The position numbers were made by a program, and so were the translations under genes. From the NCBI GenBank assembly GCA_947625765.1, contig CANQPP010000007.1, positions 1 through 64,000 on the forward strand: a stretch of 64,000 bases of DNA, written 5' to 3'. Position 1 is the first letter of the stretch; each line of letters starts with the position of its first letter. The notes beneath the pieces are model-generated. The model saw only the letters and a program-made list of their open reading frames with translations, did no database searches and had not been told where the DNA came from. This document shows positions 8,113 to 17,279 of this stretch, piece after piece. The DNA comes from an uncultured Clostridia bacterium. Lineage in GTDB: Bacteria; Bacillota; Clostridia; Christensenellales; UBA1750.

Positions 8113-8204
8113 TAATCCACATTTTCCACAGAGTTATCCACAGTGAATGGCCTGTTTTTCGTTCAAAAACCATTCTTTTCCACAGGGAGGAAATCTTTTC
8201 CACA
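8113..8204 (+). promoter_or_regulatory. Cluster of five DnaA-box-like nonamers in a 461-bp gap
   Basis: The gap between cwlD and the GH97 gene (7932-8392) contains no gene. It holds TAATCCACA (8113), TTTTCCACA (8122), the consensus TTATCCACA (8134), TTTTCCACA (8176) and TTTTCCACA (8196), all in the same orientation. An A/T-rich stretch with runs of T and A follows at about 8262-8310. One exact match and four one-base or near variants in 92 bases is well above chance. It could be a DnaA-binding regulatory cluster; dnaA and dnaN are not next to it. Confidence 0.6.
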
Positions 8205-8310
8205 GTTCGGCGGGCCGGACCCGCATATTCGGAAAGTTCCTGCAGCCCGCGCCGTCAAGCCCTTTTTCAAAAAAAATTTCATTTGTTTTACGGTTCCATT
8301 TCTCTTTTTC

Positions 8311-8340
8311 TTGACGCTCCGTCCCGCGCCGTCCTATAAT
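8311..8340 (+). promoter_or_regulatory. Promoter of the GH97 gene
   Basis: TTGACG at 8311-8316 and TATAAT at 8335-8340 are 18 bases apart. The promoter excludes the ATG at 8339 as a start codon and supports the one at 8393. Confidence 0.82.
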
Positions 8341-8392
8341 GAAGGCGCAGTACGACCCCTTTGGACCCTTACGACCACGGAGGTGTTTCCCC

Positions 8393-10270
8393 ATGGATGT
8401 CCGCCTTTCTTCCCCCAACGGCCGCCTGGAGCTGGCGCTCTGCCTGCAGGACGGCGTGCCCATGTATAAGATCTGTCTGGATTCCCGCCCCGTCACCGCG
8501 CCCGCGCCGCTGGGGCTGGCCCTTGCCGACCGCGACCTGACCCAAGGCCTTCACGAAAAGGCCTGCGCCCGCTCCTCGATCGACGAGAGCTACACGCTGC
8601 CCGCCTTCAAGAAATCCCTCTGCCGGGACCACGCCAACTGCCTCACCTGGACGCTGGCGGATGAAAACGGCAGCGAGCTGCAGATAGAGGCGCGCGCCTA
8701 CGACGACGGCGCGGCGCTGCGCCTGATCGCCCCGGGCGGCTCTTGTGACGTGCTCGATGAGACCACCGCCTTCGGCCTGCCGGAGACGGCCCTGCGGCTC
8801 TTTGCCCAGAAGCTCATCTTCTCCTACGAGGACCACTACAACCCCGTGCCCTTCTGTGAGCTCCACCAAAACCCCTACGCCTTCCCCGTGTTGGTGGAGG
8901 CGCTGCCGGGCGTCTATACGCTGTACGCGGAGGCGGCGGTGTTCGGGGACTACGGCGGCTCCCACCTGCGCGTCCACAGGAAGGGCGAAAGGCTGCTGCA
9001 CGTGACCAAGTCCCCCGACAAGCTCAGCCCCATCCACGCCGGGGACCCCGTGACGACCCCCTGGCGCGCGGTGCTGGTGGGGAGCCTAGCCGACATCGTG
9101 GAGTCCAACCTGCTGGAGAATCTGAACCCGCCCTCCATCGTGGAGGATGAGAGCTTCATCCATGGCGGCGTCTGCGCCTGGAACTGGATGGTGGAAAACA
9201 GGTCCACCCGCGACATCGACCGCATCCACCAGTTCGTGGACTACGCCTCCGAGATGGGCTGGCCCTACTACCTGGCCGACGGCGGCTGGCCGGGGTACAT
9301 CGACATCCCCGAATTGGTGCGCTACTGCGCCCAGAGGAACGTCAAGCTCTGGATCTGGGAGCACAGCGCCGCCATGCGCGACTACGACACCGCCTATGAG
9401 AAGATGAAGCTGTGGAGCTCCTGGGGCGTGGTGGGGCTCAAGATCGACTTCTTCGAGTCCGACAGCCAGGAGCGCATGGCCCAGTACGACATGCTGGCCC
9501 GCCTGGCCGCCCAGTTCCGCCTGATGCTCAACTTCCACGGGGCCACCAAGCCCGCGGGCGAGATCCGCACCTGGCCCCACGTGCTCTCCCGCGAGGCCGT
9601 GATGGGCGGGGAATACCTGCAGAACTTCTCCACCTTCCTGCCCGGCGGGCCGGACGCCGCCCACAACTGCACGCTGCCCTTCACCCGCTGCGCCGTGGGC
9701 CCCGCCGACTACACGCCCGTGATCTTTAAGACCTACCTGACCGGCACCACCGACGCCCACCAGACCGCCCTGACCGTGGTGGGCACCAGCTACATACAGC
9801 ACATCAGCGAGAAGCCCGAGGTGGTGCGGGAGCATCCCTGCCGCCCCTTCCTCATGGAGGTGCCCGCCGCCTTCGACGAGACCCGTCTGCTGGAAGGCGA
9901 GCCCGCCAGCCACGTGACCATGGCCCGCCGCAAGGGCCGCGCCTGGTACGTGGGCGGCATCTGCGCCCGCCTGCCCCGCACCGCGCAGCTGCGCTTCGAC
10001 TTTCTGGAGGAAGGCGTGGAATATGAAGCCACGCTGTACAGGGACGACATCTCCGACGAGCTGCCCTTCGACGTGTCCATCGGCGCGCTGCCCGGCCCCG
10101 ACGAGGAGATGTGCCGCTGGCTGATGGCCCACAAGCAGCGCCCCGCCCAGCACCAGCACGACGTGCACAAGGTGGCCGCGGAGAAGTTCCGCCTGCGTAA
10201 AGGGGATACCCGCGAGGTGGCCCTCTCCGTCAACGGCGGCTTCGCCCTGTCCATCCACCCGGTCGAATAA
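8393..10270 (+). CDS. Glycoside hydrolase family 97 protein
   Basis: This 625-residue enzyme has the three-part layout of GH97: an N-terminal beta-sandwich (to about residue 260), a TIM barrel that starts at FIHGGVCAWNWM, and a C-terminal beta domain. Barrel motifs include LADGGWPGYIDIPE, LWIWEHSAAMRDY, and VGLKIDFFESDSQ, the last carrying the usual catalytic acid strand. Known members are calcium-dependent alpha-glucosidases or alpha-galactosidases. There is no signal peptide, so unlike the Bacteroides SusB enzyme it probably acts in the cytoplasm on imported sugars. No transporter is adjacent. GGAGGTG precedes the chosen ATG. The inverting or retaining subtype was not determined. Confidence 0.9.
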   Translation: MDVRLSSPNGRLELALCLQDGVPMYKICLDSRPVTAPAPLGLALADRDLTQGLHEKACARSSIDESYTLPAFKKSLCRDHANCLTWTLADENGSELQIEARAYDDGAALRLIAPGGSCDVLDETTAFGLPETALRLFAQKLIFSYEDHYNPVPFCELHQNPYAFPVLVEALPGVYTLYAEAAVFGDYGGSHLRVHRKGERLLHVTKSPDKLSPIHAGDPVTTPWRAVLVGSLADIVESNLLENLNPPSIVEDESFIHGGVCAWNWMVENRSTRDIDRIHQFVDYASEMGWPYYLADGGWPGYIDIPELVRYCAQRNVKLWIWEHSAAMRDYDTAYEKMKLWSSWGVVGLKIDFFESDSQERMAQYDMLARLAAQFRLMLNFHGATKPAGEIRTWPHVLSREAVMGGEYLQNFSTFLPGGPDAAHNCTLPFTRCAVGPADYTPVIFKTYLTGTTDAHQTALTVVGTSYIQHISEKPEVVREHPCRPFLMEVPAAFDETRLLEGEPASHVTMARRKGRAWYVGGICARLPRTAQLRFDFLEEGVEYEATLYRDDISDELPFDVSIGALPGPDEEMCRWLMAHKQRPAQHQHDVHKVAAEKFRLRKGDTREVALSVNGGFALSIHPVE

Positions 10271-10285
10271 ACCCGTCTTAAACGC

Positions 10286-10320
10286 AACAGGGCCCCCGGC
10301 TGAATGCCGGGGGCCCTGTT
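10286..10320. terminator. Strong hairpin between GH97 and acetyltransferase genes
   Basis: AACAGGGCCCCCGGC pairs perfectly with GCCGGGGGCCCTGTT around TGAAT. Neither side has a long T run, but the stem is 15 bp and lies between convergent genes. Confidence 0.75.
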
Positions 10321-10333
10321 CGTGTGGCCAGTT

Positions 10334-10882
10334 TTAGGAAAGCGCCTCATAGAAGCCGTAGTCCAGCGTCCCGTGGATGCCTTCCAGGCCGCCGGGGGTA
10401 AGCTCGCGGGCCATCAGGCAGTCGATGTGGGGCAGGCGGATGTTGGGGCCCGCATGGATGCCGTGGTCGGCGGCGGTGGTGAAGCCGCGGGCGCGGTAGT
10501 TGTTGGGGTCGCCCTCAACCAGAACGGCCTTGAAGCCCATGGACGCGGCCCTTATGAAGCCGTGCTCGATCAGCTCCATGGAGATGTGTTTTCGCTGCAG
10601 CTCCGTCTTTACGGCGACGGGCGATAGGAGCAGCAGCTCGTTTTCGTACCTTCCCTCCAGATGGAAGCGGGAGAACATCGCATAGCCGACGACCTCGTCC
10701 CGCTCGTCCACCATGATGAGCTCCAGCTCCGGGACGTAGAAGCGTTTTGCGCGTATCTCCTCGGCCAGCCGCCGGACGAGCTTCCCTTCCCGCTCGTTTT
10801 CGTGCTCGGTGAACACTTCTTCGACCAGGTCAAGCGCTTTTATCTTGTAGGGCTCCGAGCAGGTCTTGATGGTCCTTTCCAT
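10334..10882 (-). CDS. GNAT-family N-acetyltransferase
   Basis: This 182-residue protein has the acetyl-CoA-binding GNAT fold. The central strands include VVGYAMFSRFHL and LLLLSPVAVKTELQRKHIS, followed by the helix IEHGFIRAASMGFKAVLVEG and the YhbS-like signature DPNNYRARGF. Members acetylate amines of small molecules or proteins; the substrate is unknown. AAAGGAGG precedes the ATG. It lies 34 bases after the RNHCP-domain gene and is probably co-transcribed with it. Confidence 0.85.
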   Translation of the reverse strand: MERTIKTCSEPYKIKALDLVEEVFTEHENEREGKLVRRLAEEIRAKRFYVPELELIMVDERDEVVGYAMFSRFHLEGRYENELLLLSPVAVKTELQRKHISMELIEHGFIRAASMGFKAVLVEGDPNNYRARGFTTAADHGIHAGPNIRLPHIDCLMARELTPGGLEGIHGTLDYGFYEALS

Positions 10883-10916
10883 ATAATTGCCTCCTTTAAG
10901 TTTGGTTTATGCCGCT

Positions 10917-11318
10917 TCATCCGTTTCGCCATTCCTTGTCCAGCAGGCGGGAAAGTTCCTCGATCCGCTCCACGGGGAAGGGCGGGGAAGCGACGGGCCG
11001 CAGGGCCAGGCCCAGCAGCTTCACGGGGTCGTCGTCCGCGGCGATGCGGTTGGCGCTGAGCGCCCCGCAGACGCGGCAGCGGTGGATGAGCGCCCACTCG
11101 CCGCCGCGCCGCACCCAGACGGCGATGGGCTCCATGGTGCCGCCGCAGTCCGCGGCGCGGTCGCCCGGCTCCACGTCCAGGTGCAGGCTGCAAAGGCAGC
11201 GGGGGCAGTGGTTGCGGTGCCGCGTCCCTGCGCCCTCCGGCGTCACGGTAAAGCCGCAGGCGCGGCAGGTGAAGGTCCCTTCCTTCGATCCCCTTTCGTT
11301 TGGTCCGATCTTTTTCAT
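10917..11318 (-). CDS. RNHCP-domain zinc-ribbon protein
   Basis: This 133-residue protein carries the namesake motif RNHCPRCLCSLHLDVEPGDR preceded by CRACGF, which together make a Cys4 zinc ribbon. A second pair, CRVCG, follows near residue 83. The domain occurs in small bacterial proteins of unknown role, often with a translation or RNA context suggested. Here it precedes the acetyltransferase gene with its own AAGGAG site. No enzyme motif is visible. Confidence 0.85.
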   Translation of the reverse strand: MKKIGPNERGSKEGTFTCRACGFTVTPEGAGTRHRNHCPRCLCSLHLDVEPGDRAADCGGTMEPIAVWVRRGGEWALIHRCRVCGALSANRIAADDDPVKLLGLALRPVASPPFPVERIEELSRLLDKEWRNG

Positions 11319-11462
11319 TTGAGAACTCCTTTATAGATCATGCCGCCGCCCGAAAAGAAGTATAGCACGTTCCTTTCTCAAAGGGAAAGCAACCAAATGC
11401 TTCCCAAACAAAGAGAAGAAAATGGGCGGCATTTATTCTTCCTGCGCCGCCCGTTCCCGTTT

Positions 11463-11729
11463 TTAGTTTCCGTCGGATAGGATCTTGTAGATCCTCTGGG
11501 GAGAGATGTAGTACGTTTCCGACAGCTGCTTGACGCTCATGCCGTCCTCATGTTTTTGGCGGATCTCCGCATCCCGTTGGGCCAGCTGGGCGCGCAGGGC
11601 CGTTTTTTCGCCCCACTTCTTCTTTCCTCCCGCCCGCCTGGGGATGTAGATGGATTCGCCGTCCACGTATCTTTGGACCTGCCTGAGCAGCTCCGCCGGA
11701 AGCAGTACGCCGCCGTTCTTGTAGCCCAT
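11463..11729 (-). CDS. CD3324-family HTH protein (Mor-like)
   Basis: This 88-residue protein matches the short CD3324 family of Clostridia: LPAELLRQVQRYVDGESIYIPRR followed by KKWGEKTALR and a C-terminal helix-turn-helix, MSVKQLSETYYISPQRIYKIL. It is probably a DNA-binding regulator. The ATG at 11729 was chosen over the TTG at 11744 because GGAGG lies eight bases upstream of it. It is monocistronic. The 250-base gap upstream of it holds only the ftsH terminator. Confidence 0.82.
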   Translation of the reverse strand: MGYKNGGVLLPAELLRQVQRYVDGESIYIPRRAGGKKKWGEKTALRAQLAQRDAEIRQKHEDGMSVKQLSETYYISPQRIYKILSDGN

Positions 11730-11933
11730 TTTGTGCGCCTCCAAATACTTTAGGTTTATTTGGAAACGGCATAGGCTATCGGTGCCGCGAACAGCCTACG
11801 CCGTGCGCCGCACACTTTCTTTCTTCTTAAGGTCGCGCAAACAGTTGTCCTCCTGTGTTTGTTTTGCGGGCTTCTCCGCATGTATGCAGTATAGCGCCTT
11901 TTCTTCCGATTTTCAACCGCGCGGGGAAGGAGA

Positions 11934-11961
11934 AGCCCCGGCGGGTCGTCTCCGCCGGGGC
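11934..11961 (-). terminator. Terminator after ftsH
   Basis: GCCCCGGCGGA pairs with CCCGCCGGGGC and is followed on the minus strand by TTCTCCTTCC. It is 34 bases after the ftsH stop. Confidence 0.78.
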
Positions 11962-11994
11962 GTTATCGGGTCGGTTTTATGCCTTTGTGCCGGA

Positions 11995-13836
11995 TCAGTC
12001 CTTTTGCAGCAGGGCCATGAACTCCTCGCCCGTGATGGTCTCCTTTTCGTACAAATAGCCGCTGATCTCATCCAGCTTGGCGCGGTTGTCGCTAAGGAGT
12101 TTGCGGGCCTTCTCGTGGCAGGACTTCACGATCTTGACCACCTTCTCGTCCACGGCGGAGGCGGTGTGCTCGCTGCAGGCCAGGCTGGAATCGCCGCCTA
12201 AGTAGGCGTTCTGCACGGTCTCCAGAGCCACCATGTCGAACTCCTCGCTCATGCCGTAGCGGGCCACCATGGAGCGGGCCAGCTTCGTGGCCTGCTCGAT
12301 GTCGTTGCTGGCGCCCGTGGTCACGGAGCCGAAGGCCTCCTCCTCGGCGGCGCGGCCGCCGGTGAGCGTGGCGATCTTATCGAGCATTTCCTCTTTGGTC
12401 ATGAGCGTCCGCTCGCCCTCGTCCACCTGCATGGTGAAGCCCAAGGCGCCGGAGGTCCTGGGCACGATGGTGATCTTCTGCACCGGCGCGGAATGGGTCT
12501 GCAGCGCGGCCACCAGGGCGTGGCCCACCTCGTGGAAGGCCACCACGCGCTTTTCGTGCTCGCTGAGGATGGTGTTCTTCTTCTGCGCGCCGGCCAAAAT
12601 GGTGTCCACGGCCTCCTGCAGGTCCTGCTGCAGCACCTCGTCGCGGCCCATGCGCACCGCGCCCAGGGCCGCCTCGTTCACGATGTTGGCCAGCTCCGCG
12701 CCGGAAGCGCCGGGCGTCATGCGGGCCACCACGTTGAAGTCGCAGTCGGGGCCCAAGCGCACCTTGGAGGCATGCAGGCGCAGGATGGCCTCGCGGCCTT
12801 GCAGGTCCGGCAGCTCCACGGGCACGCGGCGGTCGAAGCGGCCGGGCCGGAGCAGCGCGGGATCCAGCGTCTCGGGCCTATTGGTGGCCGCCAGGATCAC
12901 CACGCCCTTGGTGGCGTCGAAGCCGTCCATCTCGGTGAGCAGCTGGTTGAGCGTCTGCTCGCGCTCGTCGTTGCCGCCCATGCCCCGGCCGGAGTCGCGG
13001 CGCTTGCCGATGGTGTCGATCTCGTCGATGAACACGATGCAGGGGGCCTTCTCGCCCGCCTGGCGGAACAGGTCGCGCACCTTGCTGGCGCCCATGCCCA
13101 CGAACATCTCCACGAATTCCGATCCGGCGATGCTGAAGAAGGGAACGCCCGCCTCGCCGGCCACGGCCCTGGCCAGCAGCGTCTTGCCCGTGCCCGGAGG
13201 GCCCACCAGCAGCGCGCCCTTGGGCATCTTGGCGCCGATCTTCTCGTACTTCTTGGGGTCGTGCAGGAAGCCCACGATCTCCTGCAGGCTCTCCTTGGCC
13301 TCGTCCTGGCCGGCCACGTCGGCAAAGCGCACGGACGCGCCTTCCTCCACCACGTACTGCTTGGCCCCGGACTGGCCGCCGAACATCATGGCGTTCATGC
13401 CTCCCCCGCCGTTCATCATGCGCTTGTTGATGGAGCGGCTGAGCCAGGTGGCCAGCAGGATCAGGGGCAGGAAGGGCAGGATCCAGTTGAGGAAGATATA
13501 GCCTAGGATGCTCTGCCGCTCGTACACGCGGGCAAAGACCACGCCCGCGGCGCTCAAGCGTTCTACAATTGCGTAATCCTGCGGGATGGCGTTGGTCTGG
13601 TAGAGCTGGCCGTCCTTATCCAGGAAGTAGATCTCGTCCTCCTCCAGCTGCACCTCGCTGAGCTTTCCCTCCTCCAGCATGGTCAGGAACGTGCCGTAGT
13701 CCACGCTGCGGATGCGGGCGCGCGTCAGCGCCGGGAACAGGAAGGTGTTGAGCAGCAGGATGATCAACAGCGCGATGCCGTAGCTGACGTAGAACGGCAT
13801 GCGGCGGTTGCGCTTGGGTTCGTTATTCTCATGCAT
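11995..13836 (-). CDS. ftsH: ATP-dependent zinc metalloprotease FtsH
   Basis: FtsH is a membrane AAA protease that degrades misfolded membrane proteins and short-lived regulators. Two N-terminal membrane segments flank an extracytoplasmic domain (about residues 35-110). The AAA module has Walker A GPPGTGKT (about 205), Walker B IVFIDEID and the second region of homology [18 protein letters not shown]. The protease domain has the zinc motif HEVGH. The ORF track starts at 13887, but the promoter (TTGAAA-17-TAGAAT, -10 at 13878-13883) places transcription below that, so I use the ATG at 13836, giving 613 residues. The AAGGAG is 14 bases upstream, slightly long. Confidence 0.95.
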   Translation of the reverse strand: MHENNEPKRNRRMPFYVSYGIALLIILLLNTFLFPALTRARIRSVDYGTFLTMLEEGKLSEVQLEEDEIYFLDKDGQLYQTNAIPQDYAIVERLSAAGVVFARVYERQSILGYIFLNWILPFLPLILLATWLSRSINKRMMNGGGGMNAMMFGGQSGAKQYVVEEGASVRFADVAGQDEAKESLQEIVGFLHDPKKYEKIGAKMPKGALLVGPPGTGKTLLARAVAGEAGVPFFSIAGSEFVEMFVGMGASKVRDLFRQAGEKAPCIVFIDEIDTIGKRRDSGRGMGGNDEREQTLNQLLTEMDGFDATKGVVILAATNRPETLDPALLRPGRFDRRVPVELPDLQGREAILRLHASKVRLGPDCDFNVVARMTPGASGAELANIVNEAALGAVRMGRDEVLQQDLQEAVDTILAGAQKKNTILSEHEKRVVAFHEVGHALVAALQTHSAPVQKITIVPRTSGALGFTMQVDEGERTLMTKEEMLDKIATLTGGRAAEEEAFGSVTTGASNDIEQATKLARSMVARYGMSEEFDMVALETVQNAYLGGDSSLACSEHTASAVDEKVVKIVKSCHEKARKLLSDNRAKLDEISGYLYEKETITGEEFMALLQKD

Positions 13837-13877
13837 TGCTTCTCTTTCAACTCCTTTTATAAAAAACCATTTTACAT

Positions 13878-13906
13878 ATTCTACCATAGGCCACCGTCGT
13901 TTTCAA
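13878..13906 (-). promoter_or_regulatory. Promoter of ftsH
   Basis: On the minus strand TTGAAA (13906-13901) and TAGAAT (13883-13878) are separated by 17 bases. It decides the ftsH start codon. Confidence 0.8.
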
Positions 13907-14057
13907 GGAAAAAAACAGGTTTTGTTGCACATCGGGAGCGTTTTTGGTTCCACAAAAAGACGAGGTCGATTTTTGGCCCTTCCCGTGGTAGAATGTGCAT
14001 GTCGGGCGCAAAGCGAAAAGCCCGGACGGCGGCAGAAAGACGAAAGGAGCGGCGGAT

Positions 14058-14813
14058 ATGGCTGCATTGAACGAGATACTCGACAGCTTCGTAAAGCAGA
14101 GTCAGGAGATATTGGAAAATAATCTGGTCGGTCTCTACCTGCACGGCTCCGCCGTGATGGGCTGCTACAACGAGAAAAAGAGCGACATCGACCTGCTGGT
14201 CGTGGTGAAGGCTGCCCCTTCAAACGAGACAAAGCGCCGCTTCATGGACATGGTCGTTAAGCTGAACGCTTTCGCGCCGCCGAAGGGAATTGAAATGAGC
14301 GTCGTCAAGCGGGAGGTCTGCGACCCGTTCGTCTACCCGACGCCCTTCGAGCTGCATTTCTCCAGCGCGCATCTGGCCAGGTATGAGGCCGATCCTTCCA
14401 AGTACATCGAGGAGATGAAGGGGACGGACAAGGACCTGGCGGCGCATTTCACCATCGTACAGCACCGGGGAAGGCGCCTTTGCGGGGCCTCGATCGAGGA
14501 TGTTTTCGGCCCGGTCCCCAAGGAGGACTACATGGACAGCATCTGGTACGACATCGGGGCCGCCGAAACGGAGGTGCTGGAAAACCCCACGTATGTTGTC
14601 CTGAACCTGTGCCGGGCCCTGGCCTACACGGAGGAGGAGCGCATACTCTCCAAGCGGGAGGGCGGCCAGTGGGCGCTGGGCCGCGTTCCCGAAGGGTTCC
14701 GGCCGCAGGTCGAGAAGGCGCTGGAGGAATACGCCTCCGACGGCGCGGCGGAATGGGACGGGACGAGCGCCCGCGCGTTCGCCGCGTATATGCTCGCACG
14801 GATCAGGAGCTGA
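14058..14813 (+). CDS. AadA-like nucleotidyltransferase (aminoglycoside adenylyltransferase family)
   Basis: This 251-residue protein has the minimal nucleotidyltransferase signature LHGSAVMGCYNEKKSDIDLL, where the Gly-Ser loop and the two aspartates bind nucleotide and metal. The C-terminal helical domain, with LNLCRALAYTEEERILSKREG, is the DUF4111-type part found in ANT(3'')-like enzymes. That family adenylylates streptomycin or spectinomycin, but chromosomal relatives in Firmicutes have unproven substrates, so resistance should not be assumed. GAAAGGAG is eight bases before the ATG at 14058. It is monocistronic with a strong terminator. Confidence 0.82.
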   Translation: MAALNEILDSFVKQSQEILENNLVGLYLHGSAVMGCYNEKKSDIDLLVVVKAAPSNETKRRFMDMVVKLNAFAPPKGIEMSVVKREVCDPFVYPTPFELHFSSAHLARYEADPSKYIEEMKGTDKDLAAHFTIVQHRGRRLCGASIEDVFGPVPKEDYMDSIWYDIGAAETEVLENPTYVVLNLCRALAYTEEERILSKREGGQWALGRVPEGFRPQVEKALEEYASDGAAEWDGTSARAFAAYMLARIRS

Positions 14814-14856
14814 AGGCTCCCCGCTTGTCCGCCCGCTTACAAACCTCGGGCAGCAG

Positions 14857-14902
14857 AAACGATACCTCCGCAGCTTTGCGGAGGTATCGTTTGCGTTTTT
14901 TT
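14857..14902 (+). terminator. Terminator of the nucleotidyltransferase gene
   Basis: AAACGATACCTCCGCA pairs with TGCGGAGGTATCGTTT and is followed by TGCGTTTTTTT. It lies between convergent genes. Confidence 0.92.
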
Positions 14903-14930
14903 CATATAGTTGTATCCTGAAGGGCCTTTC

Positions 14931-17054
14931 TCAAGCCTTTTTGGGGGCCAGCAGGCGCAGGGAGTTGAGCACGCACAGCACCGCCAGGCCCGCGTCCGCG
15001 AACACCGCCAGCCACATGGGGCAGAGCCCGAAGGCGGACAGCACCAGGAACAGCCCCTTCACGCCCAGGGCGAAGCCGGCGTTCATCTTGACGTTGCGCA
15101 TGGTGGCCCGGGCGATGTCCAGCGCCTGCAGCAGGCCCGCCGGGCTGCCGCCCAGCAGCACCACGTCCGCGGCCTCGATGGCGGCGTCCGCGCCGGACAG
15201 GCCGATGGCGACGCCCACGTCCGCGGCCAGCAGGCAGGGCGCGTCGTTCACGCCGTCGCCCACGAAGGCCGTCTTGCCGGGCAGCGTCTTTAGGATCTCC
15301 GCCTTCTGGTCGGGCAGCAGCTCCGCGTGGGGTTGAATATCCAGCTCGCCCGCGATCTGCTCGGCGATGGCGCGGTTGTCGCCGCTGAGCATCGCAACGT
15401 CCGCGATGCCCCGCCCGCGCAGGCCGTCCACGGTGCGTTTGGCGTCCTCGTGCAGCGTGTCGCGCAGCAGCACCTGGCCCGCGTATTTGCCGTCCCAGGC
15501 GATGAGCACGCCCGTGCCCGCCAGCTCGTAGGAGCCCACGCCTTCCTCCTCCAGCAGCCTGCGGTTGCCCACCAACAGCTGTTTTCCCTCGCAGAGGCAG
15601 GCGACGCCGAGGCCCGACAGCTCCTTGACCTCCCGGACGCTCTCCTCCGGCATAGGCTCGGCCGCGGCGGATAGGACCCTTGCGATGGGGTGGCTGCTGA
15701 AGCGCTCGGCGGAGGCCGCCAGGCGCAGCAGCTGCTGTTCTGTAAAGCCCTCCGCGGGCCGCACTTCGTGGATGGACAGCTCGCCCTTGGTCAAGGTGCC
15801 CGTCTTGTCGAAGGCCACGGTGCGGACCTCCGTCAGCCCCTCCAACGCCGCGCCGCCCTTAAAGAGCACGCCCCGCCGGCTGGCCCCGCCGATGCCGCAG
15901 AAGAAGGAGAGGGGGATGGACAAAACCAAAGCGCAGGGACAGGAGACCACCAGGAAGGACAGCGCCCTGTACACCCACACGCCGAAGTCGCCGCCGAACA
16001 GCGGGGGCACCAGCGCCAGCAGCGCGGCCGCGCCCACCACCACGGGGGTGTAGATGCGGGCAAAGCGGGTGAAGAACAGCTCCGTGCGCGCCCGGCCCTT
16101 GGCGGCGTCGCGGATGCGGGCCAGCACGCGGTTCACGGCGGAGCCTTCCGCGGGGCGCAGCACCTGCAATACCAGGCGGGAGCCGCCGTTGATGCAGCCG
16201 GAGAGCACCTCGTCGCCGGGCTGCACGTCCTTCGGCAGGGATTCGCCGGTCATGTCGCGGGTGTCCAAATCGCCGGTGCCCTCCAGCACCACGCCGTCCA
16301 AGGGGACGCGCTCGCCGGGAAGCAGTTCGATGCGCGCGCCCACGGGCACAGCCGCGGGATCCACCCGCTTTACGCCCTCGTCGGTCAGCAGGTTCGCGTG
16401 GTCGGGCCGCACCTGCATCAGCTGGCCGATCGAGGCGCGGGAGCGGCGCACGGCGGCGTCCTGCAGCTGCTCGCCCAGGTTGAACAGCAGCATGACCATC
16501 GCGCCCTCGGCGTATTCGCCCAGCAGGCAGGCGCCGATCGTGGCCACGGTCATGAGCAGGTCCTCGTCCAGAGGATCCACCAGCGGCCCGCGGAAGATGG
16601 ACTTAAGGAAGGCCCAGAAGGTCTTGATGCTCGATAAGATCACCTCCGCGCCCGCGATGAGCCAGCTCAAGACGAAGCACACAGGCCGCCAGCTCTCCGG
16701 CAGGAACAGGCCAAGGACGAACAGGGCCGCCGCCGCGATCAGCAGGACGCGCTCCCGGAGTGGGTTTTCTTCTTCCTCCTCGTCGTCATCCTCTTTCCCG
16801 CCGCCGCCCGTTTCGTTTGTCGTCTCCGTTTCTTTCTCGGGTAGTATGCGGACGCCTTCCTCCGTGCGGTCCGCCACCTTCTGCAGGGCTGCCTGCATAT
16901 TCTCGCCCGCTTCCTCCTCGCAACGCACGCTCAGCGTGCCCTGGGAGAAGTCCAGCGCGGCCTCTTTCACCAGAGGTTCCGCCTGTATGGCCCTCTCCAG
17001 CTTGGCGGCGCAGTTCGGGCAATCCAGACCCTTGACGCGAAAGCGCAGTTCCAT
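14931..17054 (-). CDS. Heavy-metal translocating P1B-type ATPase (Zn/Cd/Pb type)
   Basis: This 707-residue pump exports metal ions from the cytoplasm. An N-terminal HMA domain carries GLDCPNC (Cys12, Cys15). A Gly/Asp/Glu-rich linker with DDDEEEEEN follows and may bind metal. Membrane helices precede the TGES actuator loop and the CPC metal site in SCPCALVLS. DKTGTLTKG holds the phosphorylated aspartate, and SGDNRAIAEQ and VGDGVNDAPCL complete the catalytic core. CPC together with the late helices fits CadA/ZntA-type zinc or cadmium export rather than copper. The ATG at 17054 follows GGGAGG. The upstream ArsR/SmtB-type operator suggests metal-responsive repression; the regulator gene is not nearby. 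Confidence 0.93.
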   Translation of the reverse strand: MELRFRVKGLDCPNCAAKLERAIQAEPLVKEAALDFSQGTLSVRCEEEAGENMQAALQKVADRTEEGVRILPEKETETTNETGGGGKEDDDEEEEENPLRERVLLIAAAALFVLGLFLPESWRPVCFVLSWLIAGAEVILSSIKTFWAFLKSIFRGPLVDPLDEDLLMTVATIGACLLGEYAEGAMVMLLFNLGEQLQDAAVRRSRASIGQLMQVRPDHANLLTDEGVKRVDPAAVPVGARIELLPGERVPLDGVVLEGTGDLDTRDMTGESLPKDVQPGDEVLSGCINGGSRLVLQVLRPAEGSAVNRVLARIRDAAKGRARTELFFTRFARIYTPVVVGAAALLALVPPLFGGDFGVWVYRALSFLVVSCPCALVLSIPLSFFCGIGGASRRGVLFKGGAALEGLTEVRTVAFDKTGTLTKGELSIHEVRPAEGFTEQQLLRLAASAERFSSHPIARVLSAAAEPMPEESVREVKELSGLGVACLCEGKQLLVGNRRLLEEEGVGSYELAGTGVLIAWDGKYAGQVLLRDTLHEDAKRTVDGLRGRGIADVAMLSGDNRAIAEQIAGELDIQPHAELLPDQKAEILKTLPGKTAFVGDGVNDAPCLLAADVGVAIGLSGADAAIEAADVVLLGGSPAGLLQALDIARATMRNVKMNAGFALGVKGLFLVLSAFGLCPMWLAVFADAGLAVLCVLNSLRLLAPKKA

Positions 17055-17088
17055 GGTCGCAGCCTCCCGTTCTTTTTCGTTTCGATTG

Positions 17089-17121
17089 CTCATATTATTA
17101 TATGAGCATCTGTTCATATAT
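17089..17121. promoter_or_regulatory. ArsR/SmtB-type operator overlapping the metal-ATPase promoter
   Basis: ATATGAGCAT-CTGTTCATAT at 17101-17120 is a 12-2-12-like inverted repeat of the kind bound by CadC/SmtB repressors. It overlaps a second perfect repeat, GCTCATAT-TATT-ATATGAGC at 17089-17108. A minus-strand TATAAT lies within the second repeat, so a bound repressor would block transcription of the ATPase. Confidence 0.7.
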
Positions 17122-17279
17122 AATATACAACGGCCGCCCCTCCCGCGCAAGTGTATTTTTTGTTAAGTATTGCCCGCGCCGCTTTTTTCAGAGTTGTAAA
17201 AAGCGTCCCGGCTGCATTGAAACGGCGGCCTGCTTCGTTTATATTGTAAAAGCGGGAAAGGAGCTGAGCGTAAGACCTC

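Noticed and set aside
8113-8310. Replication origin
   Set aside because: The boxes and AT-rich run fit one, but dnaA/dnaN are absent and there is no skew information; recorded only as a DnaA-box cluster.
8339-8392. Upstream ATG for the GH97 gene in the ORF track
   Set aside because: It lies on the -10 box of a good promoter; the ATG at 8393 has the ribosome binding site.
9086-10258. 390-residue minus-strand ORF opposite GH97
   Set aside because: A GC-rich antisense shadow with His/Gly/Ala-rich composition; no ribosome binding site or family resemblance.
14058-14813. Aminoglycoside resistance determinant
   Set aside because: Only the fold is supported; chromosomal AadA-like proteins often have other or unknown substrates.
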